This document shows, one piece after another, positions 16,889 to 26,189 of a stretch of 64,000 bases of DNA. The notes under the pieces were generated by a model, which saw only the letters and a list, made by a program, of their open reading frames with translations, was not told where the DNA came from and did no database searches. The translations under genes and the position numbers were made by a program. Each line of letters starts with the position of its first letter. The first letter of the stretch is position 1. The stretch is from Mesobacterium pallidum. GTDB lineage: Bacteria > Pseudomonadota > Alphaproteobacteria > Rhodobacterales > Rhodobacteraceae. The DNA lies in assembly GCF_019966535.1 (NCBI RefSeq), contig NZ_JAIMID010000005.1, positions 186,001 through 250,000 of the forward strand. The letters run 5' to 3'.

Positions 16889-17668
16889 ATGACCGACATC
16901 CGCCGTCTCTACGTTCTGCTCTGCGGCTACGAGATCATTCCCAAGACGGTCTCGACCCGCGACCTGGGCGCGCGGTTCGTGCTGTCGGTGCCGATCACGG
17001 CCTATCTTCTCGACACCGCCTCGGGCTGGGTGCTGTTCGATACCGCCCTGGACGAAAGCCACCTGAACGACCCCGAGGCCAAGCGCAGGATGTTCACCGA
17101 TGCGGGCTGGGATCCGGCCCCGGTGGTGCGCCCGCATCACGAACTGGGCCGGCAGCTGGCCGAGATCGGCATCGGGTTCGAAGACATCGGCACCGTGATC
17201 CTGTCGCATCTTCATGCCGATCACACCGGGCATCTCAAGCACATGCCGCAGGCGCAGGTGATCGTGCAGCGGGCCGAGCTGGAGGCAGGTCAGACCGATC
17301 CGCTGAGCTTTGCCTGTTTCGGGTCGGATTTCCGCCTGCCGGGGATCATGTGGCAACCCATCGACGGAGATGCCGAGATCCTGCCGGGCCTCACGGCGCT
17401 GTCGACGCCCGGCCATACCATTGGGCACATGTCGCTGCGGGTCGATCTGCCCGGGACCGGCCCGGTGATCCTGACCGCCGACGTGGGCGACCTGCGCGAG
17501 AATTTCGAGCATGAGATCCTGCCGGGCGCCAGCGTCGATGACACGGCCGCGCTGGCCTCGATCCGGCGGATCAACGCGCTGGTGGCGGAAACCGGCGCGT
17601 TGATGCTGATGACCCATGACCCGGACCAGATCCAGCAGATCCGGTTGGCGCCCGACTTCTACGATTAG
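16889..17668 (+). CDS. AHL-lactonase-family metallo-beta-lactamase-fold hydrolase
   Basis: A 259-residue N-acyl-homoserine-lactonase-like hydrolase. The dinuclear zinc motif HLHADH is at about residues 109-114, with a further His in STPGHTIGH and an Asp in LTADVGD. The N-terminus (RRLYVLLCGYEII) also resembles AttM/AiiB-type lactonases. In those loci lactonases open gamma-butyrolactone or sugar lactones. Being divergent from the LacI gene, it may hydrolyse a lactone intermediate of the pathway; quorum quenching is possible but not shown. Confidence 0.87.
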   Translation: MTDIRRLYVLLCGYEIIPKTVSTRDLGARFVLSVPITAYLLDTASGWVLFDTALDESHLNDPEAKRRMFTDAGWDPAPVVRPHHELGRQLAEIGIGFEDIGTVILSHLHADHTGHLKHMPQAQVIVQRAELEAGQTDPLSFACFGSDFRLPGIMWQPIDGDAEILPGLTALSTPGHTIGHMSLRVDLPGTGPVILTADVGDLRENFEHEILPGASVDDTAALASIRRINALVAETGALMLMTHDPDQIQQIRLAPDFYD

Positions 17669-17671
17669 GGC

Positions 17672-19150
17672 TCAGACCGCCCCGGCGGTGGTCTGGCGCC
17701 GCCAGTCGGCCAGCGCCAGCGGGCGGCCGCCCTGCACGCCCGCCATGACCACGCCGCCAAAGCGCAGATCGCCGGCGGGCAGCGTGCGGATGCGGTGGCC
17801 AAGTGCGGCGAGCGTGGTGGCCGAGGGGTGTCCCTCCTCGATCAGCAACTCGCCGTTCTCGGACCGCCAGCGCGGCGCGGCGACGGCCTGCGCGAGGTCG
17901 GTGCCGCCTTGCGCCTTGCTCAGCACTTGCAGCAGGGTCTGGATCTGCCCGTCCGCGCCGGGGGTGGCGGCGGCCCAGACGGCGCCGTCCGGCCCGGTCA
18001 GCAAGGCGGGGGCCAGCGTGTGCACCGGGTGCTTGCCCGGGGCGGCGTCGTTGGGCGCCTCGCCGAAACCTGCGCCGCGGTTGTTCAGCATGAACGACCC
18101 TTCGGGCACATGCACCGCCGCGCCGAAATCGTCGAAGACGCTGACCAGCGACGAGATCACAATCCCATCCGCATCCGCCGCCGCGACGCCCGCCGTGTGC
18201 AGGTAGGCACGCGGCCCGCCCCGGTTCGCGGCGCGAGTCGGGGCGAAATCGAGCGGCTCCTCCATAAGCGCCATGCCTTCGCCCGCGCGGGCGCGGAAGG
18301 CAAAGACCGCCTCGGTCAGCTCGACACCCGCATGGTCTGCCGCGAGGCCCGGCGCGGGCTGTGCGCGGTCCAGCGCGGCCAGCGCCATGTTCAGCAGGAT
18401 GCCCTGCGTCATCGGCGGCTGGGTATGCAACGCCAGCCCGGCCCAATCGGTGCGGTTCGGCGCGGTCTCTGTGACGCGATGCGCCCCGAGGTCCGACGCG
18501 GACAGGCAGCCGCCGCAGCGGGTGACGGCGCGGGCGGTCGCCTCGGCCATCTCGCCCGCGTAGAACGCGGCAGGCCCATCGCTAGCGATGGCGCGCAGCA
18601 GCGCGGCGAGCTTTGGCAGGCGCACCTCGACCCCCACGTGCTGGTCGAAACAAGGCCAGTCTTCGGCCCCGCCCGCCGACAGCCGCGCCCGCTGCGCGGC
18701 AAGCGCCTGCGCGAGGCCGGGCGAGACGCGGAAGCCATCCTCCGCCAGCCGGATCGCCGGGGCCAGAACATCGGCCAGCGGCAGCGCGCCAAAGCGGGCA
18801 TGCAGCCGGTCCCAGCCGCTGACCAGCCCCGGCACGGTGATCGCCCGCGCGCCGGTCATGTCGCTGCCGTCATGGCCCTGCGGCAACGCGCCGGTGCCGT
18901 TGATCGCCGTGACCGTCCCGTCCGGCGCATGAACCAGCGCCAGCACGTCGCCACCCAGCCCGCAGGCCTCGGGCGCGACAACGGCCAGCACCGCCTGTGC
19001 CGCAATCGCCGCATCCACGGCCGAGCCGCCCAGGTCATAGGCCCGCAGCCCGGCCGAGGCCGCCAGCGGGTGTTCGGCAGAGATCGTGCCCCGGCGGCCT
19101 TCGACCACCGGACGCACATAGGAGGAAAACGGGTCGCCCGTGTTGAACAT
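17672..19150 (-). CDS. Gamma-glutamyltransferase family protein (Ntn hydrolase)
   Basis: A 492-residue GGT-like protein expected to self-cleave into two subunits. Its N-terminal half shows GTISAEHPLAASAGLRAYDLGGSAVDAA and PEACGLGGD in pieces typical of GGT. The nucleophile region is YLHTAGVAAADADG; aligned with the classical TTHYSVVDKDG, the Thr nucleophile is kept but the next Thr and His are Ala and Gly. No signal peptide is visible, unlike most periplasmic GGTs. It is the last gene of the hyu operon, 2 bases after the SDR stop. Substrates could be gamma-glutamyl conjugates or acyl-amides. Confidence 0.86.
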   Translation of the reverse strand: MFNTGDPFSSYVRPVVEGRRGTISAEHPLAASAGLRAYDLGGSAVDAAIAAQAVLAVVAPEACGLGGDVLALVHAPDGTVTAINGTGALPQGHDGSDMTGARAITVPGLVSGWDRLHARFGALPLADVLAPAIRLAEDGFRVSPGLAQALAAQRARLSAGGAEDWPCFDQHVGVEVRLPKLAALLRAIASDGPAAFYAGEMAEATARAVTRCGGCLSASDLGAHRVTETAPNRTDWAGLALHTQPPMTQGILLNMALAALDRAQPAPGLAADHAGVELTEAVFAFRARAGEGMALMEEPLDFAPTRAANRGGPRAYLHTAGVAAADADGIVISSLVSVFDDFGAAVHVPEGSFMLNNRGAGFGEAPNDAAPGKHPVHTLAPALLTGPDGAVWAAATPGADGQIQTLLQVLSKAQGGTDLAQAVAAPRWRSENGELLIEEGHPSATTLAALGHRIRTLPAGDLRFGGVVMAGVQGGRPLALADWRRQTTAGAV

Positions 19151-19152
19151 GG

Positions 19153-19902
19153 TCAGACCGCCGTGTAGCCGCCGTCGACCACCAGCTGCGTGCCGGTGAC
19201 GTAGCGCGCGGCGGGCGAGGCGAGGTAAAGCACCGTCCCCGCGACCTCGTTCGCCGCGCCGTGGCGGCGCATGGGGATGCCGGCCTCGATCTTGGCGCGG
19301 GTGGCGGCGGCGTCGTCCTGGTGATCCCAGAATCCGTTGTTGAAGGGCGTGTCGATCCAGCCGGGCAGCAGAGCGTTGACGCGGATGCCCTCGGGGCCCA
19401 GCTCGTCCGCCAGCGCGCGGACAAGGCCCAGGATGCCGGATTTCGTGGCGTGGTAGGCAGGCATACCCGCATGACCCCGCAGCGCGCCGGTCGAGGAGGT
19501 ATAGACCACGGACGCATTGTCCGAGGCGCGCAGCAGCGGCAGCACGGCTTGCGTCAGGAACATCGGCAGGCGGAGGTTGATGGCGTCGGACCGGTCCCAC
19601 ATCTCGGGCGTCCAGTCTTCCAGCCGGGCGGCCAGCATGAGCCCCGCATTGACGAAGAGGCAATCGACCCCGCCCATCGCCGCCGCTGCGGCCTCGGCCA
19701 CACGGGCCGGGGCCTCGGGCGTGGCGAGGTCGACCAGCAGCGTGTCCAGCTGCCCCGGCAGGTGCGCGGCGTGGCTGGCCAGCTGCTCCAGCCCCTCGGC
19801 GTTCACGTCGGCCACGAGGGCCGTGCCGCCCGTCTCAAGCGCGGCCAGCGCCACGGCGGCGCCGATGCCGGTTGCGCCACCCGCGATCAGGATACGTGTC
19901 AT
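19153..19902 (-). CDS. Short-chain dehydrogenase/reductase (SDR)
   Basis: A 249-residue classical SDR. The cofactor motif is GGATGIGAA, with Asp at the end of strand 2 (LVADVNAEGL) favouring NAD. NAGLM matches the NNAG position, the catalytic Ser is in VYTSSTG, and Tyr/Lys are in YHATKSG. The C-terminus VTGTQLVVDGGYTAV is typical. It lies between the P450 and GGT genes with gaps of 11 and 2 bases, so it is co-translated in the operon. Substrate unknown; it could oxidise an alcohol made by the P450. Confidence 0.92.
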   Translation of the reverse strand: MTRILIAGGATGIGAAVALAALETGGTALVADVNAEGLEQLASHAAHLPGQLDTLLVDLATPEAPARVAEAAAAAMGGVDCLFVNAGLMLAARLEDWTPEMWDRSDAINLRLPMFLTQAVLPLLRASDNASVVYTSSTGALRGHAGMPAYHATKSGILGLVRALADELGPEGIRVNALLPGWIDTPFNNGFWDHQDDAAATRAKIEAGIPMRRHGAANEVAGTVLYLASPAARYVTGTQLVVDGGYTAV

Positions 19903-19913
19903 GGCAAACCCTT

Positions 19914-21092
19914 TCAGTGCAGCCGCATCGGCATCTTGTCCAGCCCGCGCAGGCCAGGGTTCAGGCGGAATTCCGGCGTGCCCGTCAGCTCGAGCCGCTC
20001 GACCTGTTCGGCCACGGCGCGGATCAGCACTTCGCCCTCGAGCCGGGCGAACATCTGCCCGACGCAGCCGTGGATGCCGACGCCATAGCCGATCTGCCCC
20101 TTGATCTTGCGTGTGATGTCGAAGGTGTCGGGGTCCTCCCACCGCTCCGGGTCGCGCCCGGCCGAGCCGAGGAAGGACATCACCTTTTCATGCTTGCCGA
20201 TCTTCTGCCCCTCGATCTCGGTCTCGCACAGGGTGGTGCGGAAGATGCTCTGGGACGAGCTGTCATAGCGCGTCGCCTCTTCGAAGGCGTTGCGGGCCAG
20301 GGACGGGTCGGCGCGCAGCAGCGCATATTGGTCGGGCCGCTCGGCCAGCGCCTTGAGGCACAGGCCGATGGAATCCACCGTGGTGTCGACCCCGGCCGAC
20401 AGGAAGGTGCGCACCAGCATCATCGCCTCTTCGTCGGTGATCTCGCCCCGATCGGCGGCCTCGTAGATCATCTGGCCGATGCCGCCGGGCGCCAGGCGGT
20501 CCCGCTGGCAGCGGGCGATGATCCAGTCGGACACATCGGCATGTTCGGCCATGAAGGACTTGTACCAGTCGCCCACCGGGCCAAAGGCGCCAAAGACCAT
20601 GGCGCCGTAGATCAGCAGGTTGTCGCGGCCCTCGTCCTCGACCCCCACGCTGTCGGGAAAGACCTTGAGCGGAAAGCGCCGCGACAGGTCCCAGACGCCG
20701 TCGATCTCGCCCTTGGCCAGCGCCTCGGACACCATGCCGGCCGCGACCTCTTCGAAGCCCGCGCGCAGTTCGCGGAAGACGCGGGGCGACAGCACGCGGT
20801 TCATGACCGACCGGGTGCGGGTGTGCTCGGGCGGGTCGACCTCGAGGATGATCGACGGCTTGCGCCAGGGCTTTTCGACGAAGTAGTTCCCGATCCCGCC
20901 GCCCCCGGCGTTCGAGAACACCGCGTAATCCGACAGCACCTTCTGGCAGGTCGCGTAATGGTGCACGCACCAGATGTCGTGTTGTTCCAGCCAGACCACC
21001 GGGCCAAGCGCCCGCAGCTCTTCGTAGGCGGCATAGGGGTCGGCACGGAACTCGGGCGAAAACGGATCGAGGGAGGAGGTTACGCGGGTCAT
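19914..21092 (-). CDS. Cytochrome P450
   Basis: A 392-residue soluble bacterial P450. The heme-binding loop is GYGVGIHGCVGQMFAR with the axial ligand at Cys343. The I-helix oxygen-activating motif is SAGVDTT and the ExxR appears as EEATR. The overall layout resembles the CYP199 group, which acts on para-substituted aromatic acids, but that assignment is tentative. No ferredoxin or reductase gene lies in the operon, so electrons must come from elsewhere. It sits between HyuB and the SDR gene. Confidence 0.93.
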   Translation of the reverse strand: MTRVTSSLDPFSPEFRADPYAAYEELRALGPVVWLEQHDIWCVHHYATCQKVLSDYAVFSNAGGGGIGNYFVEKPWRKPSIILEVDPPEHTRTRSVMNRVLSPRVFRELRAGFEEVAAGMVSEALAKGEIDGVWDLSRRFPLKVFPDSVGVEDEGRDNLLIYGAMVFGAFGPVGDWYKSFMAEHADVSDWIIARCQRDRLAPGGIGQMIYEAADRGEITDEEAMMLVRTFLSAGVDTTVDSIGLCLKALAERPDQYALLRADPSLARNAFEEATRYDSSSQSIFRTTLCETEIEGQKIGKHEKVMSFLGSAGRDPERWEDPDTFDITRKIKGQIGYGVGIHGCVGQMFARLEGEVLIRAVAEQVERLELTGTPEFRLNPGLRGLDKMPMRLH

Positions 21093-21107
21093 GGCTCTCG
21101 TCTGGTC

Positions 21108-22844
21108 TCAGGCGCGCAGGGAGGCGCGCAGCGTTTCGGTTGCGGCAAGGTCGATGGTCCCCAGGGTGGGGTCCGCGACGACGACGCCATAGGCTGTGCG
21201 GGCGTGGTCCGGCGTGATCAGCCCATCGGCGAGGTCCTCGGCCACCCGGGCCGGGTCGCGCGCCAGCGGATCGCCATAGCCGCCGCCCCCGGCCATGCGG
21301 TGATCGACAAGGCTCCCGGCAGACAGGGTTTCGGGCAGGGTCGCCAGCATCGGCACCGGGCGCGCCGCGCCATCCGACAGGATCTGCGTCTGCGCAGGCT
21401 GGCCCGACCCGCCGCCGAACAGGCCATGGGGCGGAAAATCGGCCTTGTCCGAGCGGATGCCAAAGTAGGTGTCATCGGCCAGCGCCCGCCAGCTGCGCCG
21501 GATCGACACGCCGCCGCGATATTCGCCGGGCCCGCCGGTGTCGGGCACGAAGCCGTAGGATTCGATGCGCAGCGGGTAGTCGGCCTCGATCATCTCGATC
21601 GGCACGTTGGCCTGGTTCGAGCCCATGTGCGGCACGCCCGATTGCCCGTCATGCCGCGAGGTCGCGCCCCAGACGCCCATGACGCATTCGGAAAAGACGA
21701 AGGGCGCCCCGCCATGCTGCCCGCCAAAGCTCGGCAGCGACGAGCCGCCGGTCGTGTCGGCGGTCACGCGGTCCGGCAGCGCCTCGGCCAGCGCGCCGAA
21801 GACGCAGTCGATGATGCGGTAGCCGGTGATCCCGCGCGCCCCGCAGGGGGCGGGATAGGTGCAGTTGACCAGCGTGCCTTCGGGCGCGGTCACGGTGATC
21901 GGCCGGGTGTAGCCGTGGCAGTTCGGCACATCCGCCGGCATGATCGAGCGCAGCGCGGCATAGACATTGGACTTGGCAAAGGACAGCGGCGCGTTGATCC
22001 CGCCCCTGACCTGGGCGCTGGTGCCCGTCCAGTCGGCGGTGATCTCGGTCTCCGCGACGGTCAGCGTCAACTCGAGCGGGATCGGCTGCGGATTAGCGCC
22101 CAGCCCGTCGATATGGTCGATGAAATGGTAGGTGCCGTCGGGGATCTCGGCAATCGCGGCGCGGCTCATCTTTTCGGCCTGATCCTGAAGCGCATCGCCA
22201 TAGGCGGCCAGCTTGTCGCTGCCGTGGCGCGCCAGCAGCGCCTCGAACCCCATCCGGCCGGCGCGGGCCGCGGCCATCTGCGCGCGCAGATCGCCCAGCA
22301 CCTGGTCCGGGACCCGTACGTTGGCAGCGACCACCTGCATCAGCGTGTCGTTCTCGACCCCGTTCTCGACCAGCTTGAGGAACGGCAGGCGCAGCCCCTC
22401 CTGGTGGATCTCGGTCGCACCGATGGAGTTCGAGCCGGGCACCAGCCCGCCCACATCCGCGTGATGCGCGATGGTGGTGGCCCAGGCGCACAGGCGCGCG
22501 TCCGCGTCGAAAATCGGCTCGATCACGTAGATATCGGGCAGGTGCTGGCCCTTGATCAGGTAGGGATCGTTGCCGACAAAGACATCGCCCGGCCGGATGC
22601 GACCCGCGAAATGGTCGATCAGGAACAGCATCGCGTCGTGGAAACTGCCGAGGTGCATCGGCGTGGTGACGCCCTGCGCGATGATCTCACCCCGGTCGTT
22701 GCACAGCGCGGTGGAGTAATCCATCGCGTCCCGCACGATCGACGAATGCGCCGTGCGCATCAGGATCAGCGCCATTTCGTCGGCGATGGCCTCGAAGCCG
22801 TTCTTCAGCACCTCGAGGAGGATCGGGTCGATACGCTGGGTCAT
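21108..22844 (-). CDS. hyuB: Hydantoinase B / oxoprolinase family protein
   Basis: A 578-residue HyuB subunit. With HyuA it would perform ATP-dependent cleavage of a cyclic amide such as a hydantoin or 5-oxoproline, or belong to the acetone-carboxylase-like branch. Characteristic parts: MRTAHSSIVRDAMDYS, GDVFVGNDPY, TTIAHHADVGG and the glycine-rich MAGGGGYGDPLARDP near the end. Its ATG overlaps the hyuA stop by four bases. The P450 gene follows 15 bases later. Confidence 0.92.
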   Translation of the reverse strand: MTQRIDPILLEVLKNGFEAIADEMALILMRTAHSSIVRDAMDYSTALCNDRGEIIAQGVTTPMHLGSFHDAMLFLIDHFAGRIRPGDVFVGNDPYLIKGQHLPDIYVIEPIFDADARLCAWATTIAHHADVGGLVPGSNSIGATEIHQEGLRLPFLKLVENGVENDTLMQVVAANVRVPDQVLGDLRAQMAAARAGRMGFEALLARHGSDKLAAYGDALQDQAEKMSRAAIAEIPDGTYHFIDHIDGLGANPQPIPLELTLTVAETEITADWTGTSAQVRGGINAPLSFAKSNVYAALRSIMPADVPNCHGYTRPITVTAPEGTLVNCTYPAPCGARGITGYRIIDCVFGALAEALPDRVTADTTGGSSLPSFGGQHGGAPFVFSECVMGVWGATSRHDGQSGVPHMGSNQANVPIEMIEADYPLRIESYGFVPDTGGPGEYRGGVSIRRSWRALADDTYFGIRSDKADFPPHGLFGGGSGQPAQTQILSDGAARPVPMLATLPETLSAGSLVDHRMAGGGGYGDPLARDPARVAEDLADGLITPDHARTAYGVVVADPTLGTIDLAATETLRASLRA

Positions 22845-24922
22845 GTCCGGCCCTCCTGGGCAAAGTCGATGACGATATTGTCGAACTGGTCGCGGCGCAC
22901 CGTGGCCTCGGGCGGCACGACGGTGGTGCCTTCGTATTCCTCGACGATGGCGGGGCCCTGGCGGGGGCTGTCCGTCAGTTCGCCGCGCCCGATGACCGGC
23001 GTGTCGCACAGGCCATGAGCATCGCCGAACCACACCGGGCGCGTCTGGCCCGGCGCGGCCGGGCTGCGCGCGGCCAGCGTCATGCTGCCCGGCACCGGCG
23101 CGGCAATCGCGCCCCGCACCCGCAGCGTGACAATCTGCACCCGCTTGTCGTCCAGCAGGTGGCCGTAGGTGCGCAGATGCTCGGACTCGAAGGCGGCGCG
23201 GATCGCTCCCAGCCCCTCGGCCAGCGCGGTGCCGCGCGGCAGGTCCACCGCCAGCTCGAAGGCCTGGCCCGCGTAACGCAGATCCGCGCTCCAATGGTAG
23301 CTGGCCTTGGGGTCGTCCAGTTCGGCGCGCACCTCGTCTTCCATCGCGGCCAGCGCCACCTCGGCGCGTGTCAGGCTGGCGCCGTCCAGCGGCGCGAGGA
23401 AGGCACGGGACCGGCTCGCCTCGGCATCGGCCCACAGCAGGCCCACGGCGGAATAGACCCCGGCGGCGGGCGGGACGACCACGCGGGACATCTCGAGCTC
23501 GCGCGCGATCATCGCGCCATGCACCCCGCCATTGCCGCCAAAGCAGAACAAGGTGAAGTCGCGCGGATCGCGCCCGCGATAGGTCGACACGGCCTTGACC
23601 GCGCGCATCATGGTGACGTTGGCCAGCTGGTGCACGCCATACGCCGCCGCATGGACATCGGCGCCAAGATGCGGCGCGATGTCTTCGGCAAAGGCGCGGC
23701 GCGCAGCCTCGGCATCCACCGGGACCGTGCCGCCGGCAAGGCTGGTCGGGTTGAGATAACCCAGCACCACGTTGGCATCGGTCACGGTCGGCTCGGTCCC
23801 GCCCTTGCCGTAGCACAGCGGCCCCGGCACCGACCCGGCGCTGTCCGGCCCGACGCGCAGCGCGCCGGCGGCGTCGATGCGCACGATGGACCCGCCGCCC
23901 GCGCCGACCTCGGACACGTCGATCACCGGCAGTTTCAGCGCGTAGCCGCCGCCCTTGACCAGCTGCGAGGACAGGGAGATGCCGCCCCCGACCTCGTATT
24001 CGCTGGTCGAGGAGATGCGGCCGCCCTCGATCATCGCGGCCTTGGCGGTGGTGCCGCCCATGTCAAAGGTGATGATGTCGCCGTAGCCTGCCAGCGCGCC
24101 CATCCGCGCCGCGCCGACGACGCCGGCGGCCGGGCCGCTTTCGACCACGGTGGCGGGCTTGGCGATGATCGTCTCGATCTGCTGCACCCCGCCTGAAGAT
24201 TGCATCATCTTGAGCGGCCCGTCCTGCCCCGCCGCCCGCAGCCGGTCCGACAGGGACCGCAGGTAGCGCGCCACGACCGGCCCGATATAGGCATTGGCCA
24301 CGGTGGTCGAGGTGCGCTCGTATTCGCGGATCTCGGGCAGCACTTCGGATGAGACCGAGATGAAGGCGCCGGGCAGCCGGGCGCGCAGCCGCTCGGCCAC
24401 CTGCGCTTCGTGCGCAGGGTTGACGTGGGCGTGCAGGAAGCAGACGGCCACCGCGTCCACCTCGGCGCCGGCGATGGTGTCGATCAGCGTCTCGAGTTCA
24501 TCCGCGTCCAGCGGGACCAGCACGTTGCCGCGGGCATCAATCCGCTCGGTCAGCTCATAGCGGCGACGGCGCGGCACCAGGGGCGCGGGCTTTTCATAGA
24601 GCGGCTCGTAGAGGCGCGGGACACGGATGCGCCGCAGCTCGAGCACGTCGCGAAAGCCGCGCGTGGTGATCAGCGCCGTGCGCGCGCCCTTGGATTCGAG
24701 GATCGCGTTGGTGGCCACGGTCGAGGCATGCAGCACCTCGTCGAAGCGCAGCCCGCCCGCGCCCTCGGTGGCGGCCAGCTCGGCCGTCGCCTCGACGATG
24801 GCGGTGGCGTAATCCTCGGGGGTCGAGGGCACCTTGCGCGTGCTCAGCCGCCCGTCGGGCGCAAGGCAGGCGAGGTCGGTGAAGGTTCCGCCGATGTCGG
24901 CGGCGATGCGATAGCCGGTCAT
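22841..24922 (-). CDS. hyuA: Hydantoinase A / oxoprolinase family protein
   Basis: A 693-residue HyuA ATPase subunit. The N-terminal phosphate-binding motif is ADIGGTFTDLA; later segments VATNAILE, VEQSGPAAG-like VESGPAAGVVGA and FDMGGTTAKAAMI belong to the actin-like ATP-binding fold. The length matches the shorter hydantoinase/oxoprolinase A family rather than acetone carboxylase. It overlaps both neighbours by four bases (enolase-superfamily gene upstream, hyuB downstream), so the three are translationally coupled. Confidence 0.93.
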   Translation of the reverse strand: MTGYRIAADIGGTFTDLACLAPDGRLSTRKVPSTPEDYATAIVEATAELAATEGAGGLRFDEVLHASTVATNAILESKGARTALITTRGFRDVLELRRIRVPRLYEPLYEKPAPLVPRRRRYELTERIDARGNVLVPLDADELETLIDTIAGAEVDAVAVCFLHAHVNPAHEAQVAERLRARLPGAFISVSSEVLPEIREYERTSTTVANAYIGPVVARYLRSLSDRLRAAGQDGPLKMMQSSGGVQQIETIIAKPATVVESGPAAGVVGAARMGALAGYGDIITFDMGGTTAKAAMIEGGRISSTSEYEVGGGISLSSQLVKGGGYALKLPVIDVSEVGAGGGSIVRIDAAGALRVGPDSAGSVPGPLCYGKGGTEPTVTDANVVLGYLNPTSLAGGTVPVDAEAARRAFAEDIAPHLGADVHAAAYGVHQLANVTMMRAVKAVSTYRGRDPRDFTLFCFGGNGGVHGAMIARELEMSRVVVPPAAGVYSAVGLLWADAEASRSRAFLAPLDGASLTRAEVALAAMEDEVRAELDDPKASYHWSADLRYAGQAFELAVDLPRGTALAEGLGAIRAAFESEHLRTYGHLLDDKRVQIVTLRVRGAIAAPVPGSMTLAARSPAAPGQTRPVWFGDAHGLCDTPVIGRGELTDSPRQGPAIVEEYEGTTVVPPEATVRRDQFDNIVIDFAQEGRT

Positions 24923-26076
24923 GCGAGGTCCTGCCGGTAGCGGGCCAGCCTGGCCTCGTCGATCTCGATCCCCAGCCCCGGTGCGTCGAGCGACAGGATA
25001 TGCCCCGCCTCGACCGCCATCGGTTCGGTCAGGATGTCGTCGGTGTAGTAATGGCCGGCGATCTTGCAGGGATGCTGCCCGGCCGGCGCGCTGACCGGGT
25101 AGACGCCGGGCAACGACACTGCGGGCATGGCCAGCGAGAACTGCACGTTCGCCGCCGTGCCGATGGCGCTTTCGATCGAGCCGTTGACGTCGCAGCGGAT
25201 GTTCATCGTCTCGGCGATGGCCGCCACCTTGCTCGCGCCGACAAAGCCGCCCGCCTTGGCCAGGTAGATCGAGAACCAGTCCGCCGCGCCATGCGCGACA
25301 AGGTCCATCGCGTCGACCGCGTCCCAGCAGCTTTCATCCGCGATCACCGGCAGCGCGCCGGATTGCGTCACCGCCGCCATCGACCGCATGTCGGCCACGG
25401 GCTGTTCGCAGGCGTCCGCCCCGGCGTCGCGCAGGCGGCGCATGGCGTCGATCCCGGCGCGGGCAGCGCGGTAGCCCTGGTTGGCGTCAAGCCGCAGGAA
25501 CACGTCCGGCGCTTCGCTGCGGATCGCGGCGATCAGGCGCACGTCGCGGTCCACGTCCAGCCCGCCCTTGATCTGCAGCGCGGTGCAGCCGTCAGCCACG
25601 GCGCCCAGCGCCTCGTCCAGCGCCTCTGTCTCGGACATCAGCCCGACCATGTGGGCCCAGGCCACGCGGTCGCGCACCTGCCCGCCGAGGAGCCGGTGGA
25701 TCGGCTGGCCCAGGGTCTTGCCCCAGGCGTCATGCAGCGCGATGTCGATGGCGACCTTGGCGTAGCTGTTGCCGATGGCGGCGCGGTCCATCGCCAGCCG
25801 CGCCTGCGTGGTCTGCGACACGTCAAGCCCAATGACCACCGGCGCCAGCACGTCGCGGATCATGGTCAGCACGGTGGCCTGCGTCTCGCCACCCCGCCGC
25901 CCGGCCGCGCCGCCCCAATCGGGCAGCGGCGTCGCTTCGCCCCAACCGACGATACCGTCCTCGGTCTCGAGCCGGACGACGACGAATCCACCGAGATTCT
26001 CGCGCAGGCCGGCCCATTTGAAGTCCCGCCGGGCCGGGAGCCGGATCGGAAAGGCGTCGAGTGCGGTGATCTTCAT
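24919..26076 (-). CDS. Mandelate racemase / muconate-lactonizing enzyme family protein
   Basis: A 385-residue enolase-superfamily enzyme. The N-terminal capping domain is followed by a TIM barrel. Metal ligands are the Asp of RLDANQGY, the Glu of ACEQP and the Asp of VIADES. Likely acid/base lysines are in LQIKGG (the first Lys of the usual KxK pair is Gln) and YLAKAGG, as in the MLE subgroup of racemases, epimerases and cycloisomerases. First gene of the hyu operon; it may set the stereochemistry of the substrate for HyuAB. Confidence 0.9.
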   Translation of the reverse strand: MKITALDAFPIRLPARRDFKWAGLRENLGGFVVVRLETEDGIVGWGEATPLPDWGGAAGRRGGETQATVLTMIRDVLAPVVIGLDVSQTTQARLAMDRAAIGNSYAKVAIDIALHDAWGKTLGQPIHRLLGGQVRDRVAWAHMVGLMSETEALDEALGAVADGCTALQIKGGLDVDRDVRLIAAIRSEAPDVFLRLDANQGYRAARAGIDAMRRLRDAGADACEQPVADMRSMAAVTQSGALPVIADESCWDAVDAMDLVAHGAADWFSIYLAKAGGFVGASKVAAIAETMNIRCDVNGSIESAIGTAANVQFSLAMPAVSLPGVYPVSAPAGQHPCKIAGHYYTDDILTEPMAVEAGHILSLDAPGLGIEIDEARLARYRQDLA

Positions 26077-26189
26077 GGGCGGGGTCCTGTTCTTGGCAAC
26101 GGGCTGACCGGTGGGCTTGTCGGCGCTGTCGTCCGGTCAGCGGTTTCTAGGGATGGTTTTGGCAAAGGATTCGGGCGTCGTCCAGAAAA

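Noticed and set aside
16889..17668. Assigning the metallo-hydrolase firmly as a quorum-quenching AHL lactonase
   Set aside because: Only fold-level motifs support it; the catabolic context fits a sugar lactone equally well.
19872..23018. A 1048-codon open frame on the plus strand
   Set aside because: It lies entirely opposite the P450, hyuB and hyuA genes. The composition is rich in His, Arg, Gln and Gly, typical of the antisense of high-GC coding DNA, and no family is recognisable.
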